From positions 1 through 64,000 of the forward strand of contig OZ025763.1 in NCBI GenBank assembly GCA_964019335.1: a DNA stretch of 64,000 nucleotides, given 5' to 3'. This DNA is from Diplonema japonicum. Taxonomy: Eukaryota > Euglenozoa > Diplonemea > Diplonemida > Diplonemidae. Made by a program: the position numbers and the translations under genes. The notes beneath the pieces are model-generated. The model was not told the origin of the DNA. It did no database searches and was given only the letters and a program-made list of their open reading frames with translations. This document shows, piece after piece, positions 38,856 to 48,127 of the stretch (its first letter is position 1; each line of letters begins with the position of its first letter).

Positions 38856-40730
38856 ATGTCATCCATCTGCGACAGCGAAGCAATCCACCTAGTGGCACCG
38901 CACACCTGTGCCAGCAGAACTCACTCATCGTGCCGGCTGTCTCCTGCTTCTTACCGGCTCTCCCCAGCACCCAGCACCCTGCATCCCCAGTCGATCAATA
39001 AGCGAAGAATCGACATTAGTTACCGGGCTCTGAAGAAGAGATTCATCAGAGTAACCCAAATGGGACCCCCCCAAGGAAGCCCTTGGAAGGAGTGGTCTCT
39101 CTATGTACTGGTTGCTCCGGTCGGTGTTTGGCTAGCTGTTCTGATGTCCTTAGTTATACTAATGGTAACTGCTCTACAAGCAGTCGAATGGGTTTTGAGA
39201 TACGTGACCATGTTGGGATCAAGGACCACCCTGCGAACGTACATGGGCTGCACCTTCACCGCCCTCCCCAGTAACGACGATAGACTTGACTTCGTAATAT
39301 GCAGAGGGCCGACCTACATCTACGGCCACACAATCGGTGCAGTGAAGAACTTCTGCAAATGGGCAACAGGAGGGTTCAAGGAACTAACCCTTCTGTCTGA
39401 CGCCGAGGTGCTATCTCTTCTCATGACATCGCCCATAGCAAGGATGTGGAAGGTAACGTATAGCAGAGAAGGCCGCCCTGTATCAATGGTACTGGACATG
39501 GGGGACGTGACGAAGGGCGACGTGAAAGCGACGGACATCTCCCTCGGGAAGGGGCACTACCTGTGTGTTGAGAGGATCGACTTCGACATTGAAACTTCGG
39601 ACCTCTCCGTCACCCTTGTGGACAGCGACGGGCTGGCGAGGCAAATCCACCGTCCGACCACGGAATGCAGCACACTGGGATCAATCGCAGCATCCGACAG
39701 CTGCAGCAGTGCGGGTACTGACGATGAAGAAAGACTGTGGAAGATAGCAAAAGCACATGTTCAATGCCTCATCATGTGGGCCATAGTCTCATGGTCGCAT
39801 AATTGGGTTCACTTCAATCTGTTAGATTCGATAGCTGCAGGAACATCTGAGGTAGTCCCAAAAGGTTCTGGAATGCATGCTCTGCTCACTCCGCACTTGC
39901 GCTTCACCCCAACCATCAACACGGCGGGACCTGCAGATGGTATCTTGAACCCGCAACACGCTCGAGATAACCTCTTGAAGAAGTTCATCCCGTGGAAGGT
40001 GCAGGGGCAGACCGCACAACAGTTCCTCGCAAAGGTCGCGGAGAACTGTCTGCAGCACTACCTGAAGGCGGACTCTGTGGGGGAGAAACACATCGACCCC
40101 GATGTATTCCCGCCAAGATGGGTTGTGGACCGTCTTGAACAACCCGGAAAGTACATGGGGCTCCTCCCTTACCTAGACTTCCTTGCAGAGTCCTACAGAG
40201 TAATGGAAGTATATGCAGAGAAGGTGTGGGATGTTATTGAGCACGACATCTTCACGCACTGGGTGAGGCACATCGAGGGAGTCGACAGCCTTAAGGGACT
40301 GTCGAAAGTTGACCCTAAAAAATTGTTATCGACCCTTCTGTGGACCATAGTTGTGCACGGGGCGGACCATGATGTGTGCGGGAAGATCAACACAAAATGG
40401 ATGATGTTCGGGAGCGGTGCGCCCGTGGACTGGGATGGAGAGTGGACAGACGTTCTGAGGGGTTCGCTGTTCGGGACGCAGCTCCATGCCTTCCGCTCTT
40501 CCACTTTTTTCGGGTGCTTCGGGAGCTTCAAAAAGTCATGGTTCACAAGAGGAACAGACCTTCTCATGTCTCCTGATGTGTATGGGGGATGGGGCAGCGT
40601 GGACTGTAAACAGAAGAGGTGCCGTCTTCGGGCACATCATGCCGCCCTCCTTGCCTCCCTCCATGACATCAGCAAGAAGTGGGGTTGGCTTAGCGATGTT
40701 GAAGATCATCCGGCAAGTGTGTGTTTTTAG
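38856..40730 (+). CDS. Lipoxygenase-like membrane-anchored protein, paralogue 4
   Basis: The 624-residue product is the longest of the four. It has a Ser/Pro/His-rich N-terminal extension, an anchor (VLVAPVGVWLAVLMSLVILMVTAL), then FCKWATGGFKE, the His pair in SHNWVHFNLLDS, ALLTPHLRFTPTINTAGPADGIL, and HGADHDVCGKINTKW. It is the most diverged copy (PIARMWKVTYSREGRP where others have PVSRMWKVACNEEGRP). Several stretches are still base-for-base identical to other paralogues, giving a mosaic. Both His pairs are intact. The C-terminus is VCF instead of VSF. Upstream is an A-rich leader interrupted by a few bases. Confidence 0.65.
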   Translation: MSSICDSEAIHLVAPHTCASRTHSSCRLSPASYRLSPAPSTLHPQSINKRRIDISYRALKKRFIRVTQMGPPQGSPWKEWSLYVLVAPVGVWLAVLMSLVILMVTALQAVEWVLRYVTMLGSRTTLRTYMGCTFTALPSNDDRLDFVICRGPTYIYGHTIGAVKNFCKWATGGFKELTLLSDAEVLSLLMTSPIARMWKVTYSREGRPVSMVLDMGDVTKGDVKATDISLGKGHYLCVERIDFDIETSDLSVTLVDSDGLARQIHRPTTECSTLGSIAASDSCSSAGTDDEERLWKIAKAHVQCLIMWAIVSWSHNWVHFNLLDSIAAGTSEVVPKGSGMHALLTPHLRFTPTINTAGPADGILNPQHARDNLLKKFIPWKVQGQTAQQFLAKVAENCLQHYLKADSVGEKHIDPDVFPPRWVVDRLEQPGKYMGLLPYLDFLAESYRVMEVYAEKVWDVIEHDIFTHWVRHIEGVDSLKGLSKVDPKKLLSTLLWTIVVHGADHDVCGKINTKWMMFGSGAPVDWDGEWTDVLRGSLFGTQLHAFRSSTFFGCFGSFKKSWFTRGTDLLMSPDVYGGWGSVDCKQKRCRLRAHHAALLASLHDISKKWGWLSDVEDHPASVCF

Positions 40731-41372
40731 GTTTTTTTTTTTTTTCTTTAGAAGAAACCCGTTTTTTTTTTTTTTTCAAAGTAATGGGGTACTGAAAAAA
40801 AAAAAAAAAAAAAAAAGGAAAACACCTTTTTTTATCCATGCCCTGATGAAGGATTTTATGCCGCTCTCCTAGTGGGGGGGAGGGATGCTGAGTGGCACAA
40901 TGTTTCATTATCCGCTGTGAGATGGATGCTGTAAACCTCTTATGTTCCGCCATGGAAAGAAAAAAAAAAGTGCCCCCTTTTTAGTGCCCTGCTTCAGCTT
41001 TGCTTTTTTTTACCCCCCCACCCCCCCCCTTTTTTTTGTTCTTCAGGGAAAATTTTTTGTGAGGTTTACAGTAGCTATTTCCCCCCCCCCCCCCACTCCT
41101 TCTTTCCATTGCTCTGCTTAGATCTTTATCTATTTCCCCCCCCCCCCCCGCCCCCTGTTATTCTTTTTTTTATAGTCAACTTTTGACGTTCAAAGATCGA
41201 TTTTTTTTTTTTTTTTCCCATCAGAGATGCTTTCTGCTACGATTCTGTTTTTTTTCGCGGCACACCCCTTATGTATAGAAAGTCCCTGGACATTTTATAA
41301 GGTAGGTTTGCCTGCGATGGGCAGAAGGCTCGTCTGCTCTCGGTCGTTCTTCTTCTTCTTCTTTTTTTTTTT

Positions 41373-41696
41373 AGGTGGTGGGGATAACATGGAAATATAA
41401 GAAGTACATCAGATGTGTTGTTCGCTGTTGACCTCCTCGTCGGTCATCACCGGTAGCGCCCGAGTGGGAGAACGTAACGCAGATGCTCAGGGTGACGAAC
41501 AGGCAGCAAACTGCACGAGCGCAGAATCTTGGTTACCCGGGACGCCCCGGCTAGGGTTGAGCACACCGCACGCATTAAGGACACGACGCGGAACGCAGAA
41601 GAAGCTACAACTCGGCCGAGGAGCGCCCCCTGTAATCAAGTAGGTAGTTCTTGCTTCATTGCACGCTTAACGCCACCTAGTGTTGCAATCAAAGCC

Positions 41697-41700
<4 letters not shown>
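41373..41700. repeat. 328-bp interspersed repeat, copy A
   Basis: It is nearly identical to 54091-54414, from GGTGGTGGGGATAACATG through GAACAGGCAGCAAACTGCAC to AATCAAAGCCCCAT. Differences are a few substitutions and a short indel near the 3' end. Both copies are preceded by a T-tract and followed by T-rich sequence. It is SINE-sized and lacks protein-coding potential beyond an 80-codon frame that is kept only because the copies are similar. Confidence 0.85.
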
Positions 41701-41738
<38 letters not shown>

Positions 41739-42151
41739 AACGAAAAACGAGGTTTATCCCCTTCCCTTTTTTGTTTTCACCCCATTTTTTTTAAAACAAT
41801 CAAAAAAAAAAAAAAAAAAAAAAGAAGAACAATTCTCCCCCCCTCCCCCGAATGGGGCCACATAGTCTTGCAAGGACTTACCCCGTTCTGTTTTTCGTTT
41901 CTTTTCTGACAACAACAACAACAACAACAAAAAGAGAAAAAAAAAAAAAAAATTCTCCCCCGGTTTTGCGGATGAAACACGTTTTGAGGCAGATAGCCCG
42001 TGACACCCCTCATGGCACAAGGAGACCCTTGCTCTCCGAGGGGGGCTTGTGCCAGCCTCAAGGGCCTTGGGGGCAAACCAAAAAAGAGAAAAAAAAAAAA
42101 GAAAAAAAAAACTATTTTTTTACCTACCAACAAGTAATGACTTGCGGTTCC

Positions 42152-42182
<31 letters not shown>

Positions 42183-42718
42183 GTTTTCATCAGAAGTCAT
42201 GCCAGTTCCTTCGATGGTGGGGGGGGGGAAAAAAATGCGGAAAGGCGAGAAGATGGTAAAAAAGTAAGCGGTTTTTTTTTTTTTTTTTTTTTTTTTTACC
42301 CCTTAACGGCACTTTGGGATTATTACTTCACCAATAATTTCGGAAGAAATGAACTAAAAAAAAAAAAAAAAAAAGAAGAAATCATGTTTTTTTTTATTTG
42401 TATTTGGTGGATCCCTCCCCTCCCACTGTAAGCACAAATCTGTGCCAAAGTTTTTGTGAAGATAAGAAAGAAACAACAACGGTCAGGGAAGAGGAGGAAA
42501 AGAAGAAGAAAAAAAAAATGGACAAATATTTTCTTTTTAAATAACACGAAATATTAACGAACTGATACCTATACTGATCACCCCCACCGTCCCTCTTTTG
42601 CATAAAAGGAGGCGGGGGTTGGTCTTGTAGATGGTGTGCTCAGCTCCTGACCTTCTGAGCCTCATCGCGCCACCGTACTGTTCATGATGCAGCTGATGTT
42701 CAATTATTTCAATGACCT

Positions 42719-42770
42719 AGAAGAAGAAGAAGAAGAAGAAGAAGAAGAAGAAGAAGAAGAAGAAGAAGAA
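42719..42770 (+). repeat. (AGA)n microsatellite
   Basis: About 17 uninterrupted AGA units followed by an A-run. Confidence 0.95.
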
Positions 42771-42982
42771 AAAAAAATTTTTTTTATTTATTACTATTAC
42801 TTATATAAACTTTTTTTTTTGTGCCGAAACAGGGGAGAGAGAGAGAAAAAAAAAAAAGAAAAGAGAATTAAAAAAAAAAAAAAAAAAAAAACAAGAACTC
42901 TAGCAGTTCTTTTTTTTTTTTTCCTAAAAGAAGAAAAAAAGAATTTTTTTTTTTTTTTTTTTTTTTTTTATATACTCGTGCG

Positions 42983-43013
<31 letters not shown>

Positions 43014-44124
43014 GTTTTCCCTGCTCCCCTCTCCATTCCCATATTTCCTCTCCCCCCCCACCCCTCGGTGAAAAGATAAAAAATTAGTAATAATAAGTAA
43101 GTGGGGGAAAAAAAAAAGAAAAAAAGAAAAAAAAAAAACACTCTTTTTTGTAAACAACGAGCCTTTGGTTGGAAACCGTGGTTTACGGGTAAAAAAAATT
43201 CTCCTGCAGGCTTTACCCTAACATCGATGAACTGCCAGCGGGGGGGGGGGGGAGAAAAAGAAAGAAAGAAAGAAAAAGGAGAGCAGAGTGCATGGAAAAA
43301 AAAAGGCATTTTTTTCCCCTTTTTTGTTGTTGTTGCTAAGTTACTTTAAAGGCTTTTTTTTTTGTACTAAATGGTCCGATATACATTGCTCAAGTGAAAC
43401 TAAATTGGGAGGGGGGGGGGGGGGGAGAAAGAGAAGATTTCTGTCTTAAAAAAAATAAAGAAAAGTATTTCAATTTTTTTTTTCCCCTTCAGATTTCGAC
43501 TTGGTTCCCTTCTTTTTTTTTTTAAAAGAAAAATGAGGTATCGTGGCAAAAAAAAAAATTTTTTTTAAATACCAGTGTGTTCCCTTTCCTTTTTTTTTTT
43601 CTCTTCTTCTTTTTCTTTTTGGTGGTTCTCAGGAATTCGCCCGAGATATTATTTATTTCTCGGGGGGGGGGGGGGGGGTAAAAGAGCGCTTGATAGAAAA
43701 TGCCAACCCTCCTGGTTACAGACGGATATTCTCTCTCCTCCTTTTTTCCTGCGCTGGGTGAAATGCCTAAAATTCAGCGCGAGCACCCCCCCCCTTTTAA
43801 AAAGATTATTTGGCAATCTTTCTAAATTGAACGGGGGGAAGGGAGGCACTCCAAAATATGCTAACCACCCTTTTTTATTCTTATTACTCACCACCTTTTT
43901 TTTTTTCTTTTTTAGTACTCTCACCACTTTTCTTTTTTCTTCCCAAATACTATTTTTTATGCTAAGTACCCCCCCCCCCCCCCCCCCCCCACCCCCTCCT
44001 AACTTTCCCACCAAAAGAAATGTTGAGTAAAAAAAAAAAAAAAAAAAAAAAAAGCTAAATTTGCTTGAACCAAACGATGATAGCACCCTCTCCCCCCCCC
44101 CCCCCTTGAAACGAAATATTTTTT

Positions 44125-44324
44125 NNNNNNNNNNNNNNNNNNNNNNNNNNNNNNNNNNNNNNNNNNNNNNNNNNNNNNNNNNNNNNNNNNNNNNNNNNNN
44201 NNNNNNNNNNNNNNNNNNNNNNNNNNNNNNNNNNNNNNNNNNNNNNNNNNNNNNNNNNNNNNNNNNNNNNNNNNNNNNNNNNNNNNNNNNNNNNNNNNNN
44301 NNNNNNNNNNNNNNNNNNNNNNNN
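44125..44324. other. Assembly gap of exactly 200 N
   Basis: A round-number run of N, so a scaffold gap of unknown true size. It ends 7 bases before the start codon of the tetraspan gene. The gene's 5' leader and any upstream exon are therefore missing or uncertain. Confidence 0.98.
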
Positions 44325-44331
44325 AACAAAA

Positions 44332-44446
44332 ATGGCTTTAGTATGTTGCCAACCTGTGGGGAAGCTGATGTGCCCCGAAGACAGGCCTTCTCCCATTTTT
44401 ACGGTGTTCGCGGTCATTATAAACCTGGCAACAGCGGTATGTTAGG

Positions 44447-44519
<73 letters not shown>

Positions 44520-45471
44520 CAACTCTATTTTTTTTTTAAAGGTAATTGCAGCGGCTTACGCCGTCTCAAGTGAGGCAAAGGACTGTGTGGAGAGCAAGAT
44601 GAAAACCTGGATGTGGATAGCGATGATGATCTGCCTGGTCAATATAGGGTTTGCAATATATTTATACTGGCGTGTGTGCTCAAAGGTGAAGGAGATGGGA
44701 ATCGTAAGTGCGGTCTGGAAGTATGTCAGAATATATATAAAAAAAAAAAAAAAAAAAAAAAATCCTCACAGATTATTCCTATACGACATAGGGGTGTGCC
44801 TGTACATGATGTTCTTTATCTTCATGATTGTGTGGTGCGGTGTGGGGGGTAACCATGCTGACTCGGCCGACGACGACCCCACCAACCCCGACAAGCCTTG
44901 CGACACCATGTCAGACAGGATACGAACTGTTGTCGGGCTGCTGATAGCGTACATGGTCGTGGGGGGCTTCTTGCTTTGCTTCAGTACTATGACTGAATGT
45001 TGCAGGGAGCCAAGGTGGAAACAGAACAACCAGCAGCAGCAGCACCACCCACACCCACAGGCAGCGCCCGCTTCTGGCGGTGGGTTCTCTTCGTTATGGC
45101 CGTTTGGGAAGAAGAACCAGCAGCAGGCAGCAGCGCAGCCCCACGGTCAGGTACAGATGCAGCCCCAACAGCAAGCAGGTTACCCTCCGCAGCAGGCGTA
45201 CCCCCAGCAGCAGCAGCAACAGTACCCTCCCCAGCAAGCTGCTTACCCTCCACAGCAAGCGGGTTACCCTCCACAGCAGGGTGAGTACCCTCCTCAGCAA
45301 GTGGCTTACCCTCCACAGCAAGCTGATTACCCTCCACAGCAGTACCCTCAGCAAAGTTACCCTCAGCAGCAACAGCAGCAGCAGCAGCCGCCTCAACAGA
45401 AATCAATGGCAGAGAAGGTTGGACATAGTATTGGTACGGGTATTGGGAAGCTGGTCGGGGGCAAAAAGTAG
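44332..45471 (+). CDS. Four-span membrane protein with YPPQQ-repeat tail, three exons
   Basis: Exon 1 (44332-44436) encodes MALVCCQPVGKLMCPEDRPS then the first span IFTVFAVIINLATA. Intron 44437-44541 (donor GTATGT, 105 nt) contains a 64-bp (AC)n microsatellite and a T-tract before AAAG. Exon 2 completes span 1 (VIAAAYAV) and gives span 2 (WMWIAMMICLVNIGFAIYLYW). Intron 44721-44771 (GTATGT, A-run, CACAG) is phase 2 and restores span 3 (FLYDIGVCLYMMFFIFMIVWC). Span 4 is RTVVGLLIAYMVVGGFLLCF. The 3-4 loop has two Cys and acidic residues. The cytoplasmic tail of about 150 residues has Gln runs and about ten YPPQQ-like units. Total 327 residues. I do not recognise the family; layout resembles small tetraspan vesicle or plasma-membrane proteins with proline-rich tails. 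Confidence 0.75.
44451..44514 (+). repeat. (AC)32 microsatellite inside an intron
   Basis: Thirty-two uninterrupted AC units lie between the donor and the T-tract of the first intron of the tetraspan gene. It is the reason that intron is about twice the usual length here. Confidence 0.97.
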
Positions 45472-45487
45472 TGATGAAAAGGAAAAT

Positions 45488-45518
<31 letters not shown>

Positions 45519-46176
45519 GATGGTGTGCTCCTCCCCACTCTCTCCCCCTCACTTACTTGTTTTACTTACTTGTACCCTTCTCTGAGTCCTCGATAGCAAC
45601 TGATACCCACACTGCACATACTTTTTCTTTTCTTTTTGTTTAAAAGAAGACGAGGGGGAAGGAGTGATAAGGGTGGGATTTTTTCTTTTTTTTTTTTCGT
45701 TCTTGTTTCCGTTTATATTTACCCCCCCCCCCCGCCCTGTTTTCCCCCCCTCTTTTTTCTGTTCTTCTTGAGTTTTGTTAGGCATGGGGATGAACGAAAA
45801 AAAAAAAAAGAGTTTGAAAAAAAAAAAAAGGAAGTATAGTAATCTTCCCCCGCCACCCCTCCTTTTTTTTTACGTGGCCAATGTGTCAAAAATATTCAAG
45901 TGATGCAATACTTTATCTTTGTAATAATGCCTGAAACAGAAGGGGGTAAAAAAAGTAAGAAGAAAAAAAAAAGGGGGGGATACAAAAAAAAACTACCATC
46001 GGTTGCAGGAGATTCGTGGAATGAGGTACTCCCCCCCCCCGTTTTTTCTTTTCGTTTCCCCCCCCATAATTCTATCTTTTTGATGTGCCATCCCTCTTTT
46101 TTTTCTATAGTAGTACTTACTTCCGTTCTTTGAAAAAGAATAAAAAAAAAAGATTTCTCTTTTTATTTTTACCGAA
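45472..46176. other. Intergenic simple sequence
   Basis: A T-tract follows the tetraspan stop within 20 bases. The rest is A, T and C runs with a few unique patches (45540-45640, 46000-46050). No gene is seen before the retroelement-derived ORF. Confidence 0.6.
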
Positions 46177-46566
46177 ATGCTGGCTGAGAACAAGGACAAA
46201 TTCGCACATGTAGTGCGAGAAAAGCTAAGGTCGGGACGTGCGGAGCACATACAAGACAGCAGACGCTCGATGGAGGGGCTAGACCGGGGCGCAGACCCAC
46301 GCACAAACGACCTGTGGCGAGAGCAGGTCAGAGGCAAGCGGATCTTCCCAGCGGAGAGCCAGAAGAACCACGCGCTCAGAACCATAGGTGCGAAGAAGAG
46401 TCTGGGATGGAACAGAAGGCCAGTTTTTGCATCAGAGAAAACCAAGAAGGACCTTAAGAAACTGGGCAGGAAGTGGCAAGAAGAAAGAGAGGATACTTTG
46501 AGAAAGGCAACACAGCCAAAAAAGAAAGAAAGGCCGAGGCCCCAGAAGGGAGAAAGGGGTAGATAA
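46177..46566 (+). pseudogene. Retroelement ORF fragment with internal deletion
   Basis: The 129-codon frame joins two separate pieces of the reverse-transcriptase protein encoded at 9398-12409. GLDRGADPRTNDLWRE matches GLGEGADPKTNDLWRT (near residue 665 there). AIGAKKSLGWNRRPVFAS-type text (written here with TIGAKKSLGWNRRPVFAS) matches AIGGKAAIGFNRRPIFAS near its C-terminus. The roughly 240 residues between, including the zinc knuckle, are missing. It ends at a TAA-free GRGR tail with TAG, followed directly by the hairpin tail at 46553-46610. It has no reverse transcriptase motifs and is best seen as a deleted, non-autonomous family member. The frame starts with ATG after AT-rich sequence. 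Confidence 0.75.
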
Positions 46567-46610
46567 GTAGAGACAAGGGGGACGTTCCAAGACAGGAACC
46601 TCCTTTATCT
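46553..46610 (+). repeat. Retroelement-type 3' tail with GTTCC/GGAAC hairpin (copy 2)
   Basis: It starts AAAGGGGTAGATAAGTAGAG and ends GAACCTCCTTTATCT, with a GTTCC / GGAAC stem around a 6-nt loop. The counterpart is at 8131-8182. Here it directly follows, and overlaps the end of, the deleted retroelement ORF, which is why I assign it to that family's 3' end. Confidence 0.6.
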
Positions 46611-46682
46611 TTTTCTGGTAAAACCCTCACACATAAAAACAACAGAGTGGCGCGGGAAAAAAAAAAAAAAAAAAAAAAAAAA

Positions 46683-47521
46683 ATGACTTTAGCAGTTGAG
46701 AATGCCGTCAAGCGCAAGAGGTCTCGAGTAGAAGACGATGATGATGAGGAAGAAATTATAATAGTGAAGTCTACTGCGCCGAAGAGGAGGAAGAAGCGAG
46801 CGAGCAGCAGTGAGAGCGAAAACTCTTCTTCATCAGACGAATCCAGCGAAGAGCCCCAACGCCGCAAGACCACGAAACACAAAGCGGACCCCTTCAAGAC
46901 ACACGCGTTCAAGCCAAACTCCAAGCAGTCAACTCCCACCCCTAAAACAACCGCATCTGTAAAACCCAAAGAAAGACCCCCTTTGAAACAAGGCGCTAAT
47001 GTATTCAATTGCTCCGGCAATGGCGCCGCCGTTCTCCGTATGCTTGCATATGACAGGAAGAACCCTGACAAATGCAAACACTTCAACCCCATGGACAAGC
47101 GTCTCCTTGCAATCGCAAGAGGTTCGGAAGAAAAGGAAGAAGAAGAAAAGGTAGTAATCGTCGGGGAAAAGGAAAAGGAAGAGGAAAAGGAGGCAAAGGT
47201 AGTGGTTGTTGAAGAAGTTGAACACGAGAAGAAAGAGAAAGAGGTTGTTGCAGAGGCACCTGCGAAGGAAGAACCTGTGAAAATTGCTGCCCCAACTCAG
47301 GATTCCAAGAGCTTTCCCGTATGGACATTGATGAGAAGCCGGCGTTCGAGATCCAGCAGCAGGCCATCGATGCCGAAACTGTTGCCCCTGTTCGTGTTCC
47401 TGTCCCTGCCGCCCCTGTCCGGCACGCAATGCCCTCGCAGCCGACCCCAAAGAAGGCAAAGAAACCAGCTCCAAAGGTGCCCAACCAGAGGTGTATCACC
47501 TCGTTCTTCAAGAAAAACTGA
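46683..47521 (+). CDS. Nuclear PIP-box protein (PCNA-binding, POLD3-like tail), two exons
   Basis: The N-terminal part has a nuclear-localisation-like start (VKRKRSRVEDDDD...), a KRRKKRASSS segment, acidic-Ser patches and a compact block NVFNCSGNGAAVLRMLAYDRK. It then becomes Lys/Glu-rich. The frame breaks near 47320. Removing a 38-nt intron at 47319-47356 (donor GTATGG, acceptor CCAG followed by CAGCAG) joins ...DSKSFP to QQAIDAETVAPVRV. The product is 266 residues ending QRCITSFFKKN. That tail is a textbook PCNA-interacting motif (Q-x2-I-x2-F-F) at the extreme C-terminus, as in DNA polymerase delta subunit 3. A single-base indel could also explain the frame break. Identity beyond PCNA binding is unresolved. 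ATG follows a run of about 30 A. Confidence 0.7.
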
Positions 47522-48127
47522 CGTTATTGAGAATTTCTTTTTCTTTTTTTTTCTTTTTTTTTTTCCAATCTTTCGTTTATATTGTACTTTTCCCTGTGGA
47601 CGCCCGTGCTGGTGGAGTGCTGTGGTGAAGGCGACATTGAGGTGCAGATCATGCAGTTCACCACTGGTAGAGTTCAACGACCAGTCCTTCCTCAGGGGTT
47701 GCTCAACCCCCCTCCCCACTCCCGTGTTAGAACTGTAGAAAAAAAGCCCCCCCCCGGCTCTTATGCATTGTAAACCCGAGTCTTTTTTTTTCTCCTTTTA
47801 TTTTTTCTCGCTTTTCATTTTTTTGGAACCAGGGCATCTCATTCATTCTTTTGGAAGCCTATGTACTGTGGCGGAACCTCGGAAGCTGCAGCCAGCCCGG
47901 GCTGATCAGCGGATAACGTTGGTATGAAGCAGGCGGCTTATACTCCGATAAATGCCCCCCCTCCCCTCCCCCCCCCCCCCCTCCCCCTCCCCATAACTGT
48001 AGTGTACAGATCTTTTTTATTTGGTTACTTATTTTTCCCCCTGTATAGCGCTTTAACTCCCCCCCTTCCCCTTCTTCTCTTTTTTTTCTTATTGTTAGCA
48101 CTTTACACGCCCCTGACAGGATGTGTG
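47522..48127. other. Intergenic region upstream of the EGF/7-TM gene
   Basis: T-tract after the stop, then about 180 bp of balanced unique sequence (47580-47765) with a 63-codon frame I cannot support as a gene. Pyrimidine-rich DNA with C-runs follows. A T-tract with TTAG at about 48088-48096 lies 30 bp before the chosen ATG. Confidence 0.55.

Larger units (their letters stand above)
40731..44124. other. Gene-free region rich in repeats
   Basis: Simple sequence surrounds several repeats: copy A of a 328-bp interspersed repeat (41373-41700), pieces related to the M-family (42110-42140 with CCAACAAGTAATGACT, and 42300-42355) and an (AGA)n microsatellite (42719-42770). The rest is homopolymers up to the assembly gap. 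No gene is recognised; the Lys/Phe/Glu-rich frames are artefacts of the runs. Confidence 0.6.

Noticed and set aside
45180-45370. Regular short repeats that could be mistaken for a CRISPR-like array
   Set aside because: They encode the in-frame YPPQQ units of the tetraspan tail. Spacing is 15-30 bp with no spacers, in a eukaryotic gene.
47588-47773. 63-codon frame after the PIP-box gene
   Set aside because: It begins at an alternative start codon in ordinary spacer, has no A-run leader and no recognisable motif.
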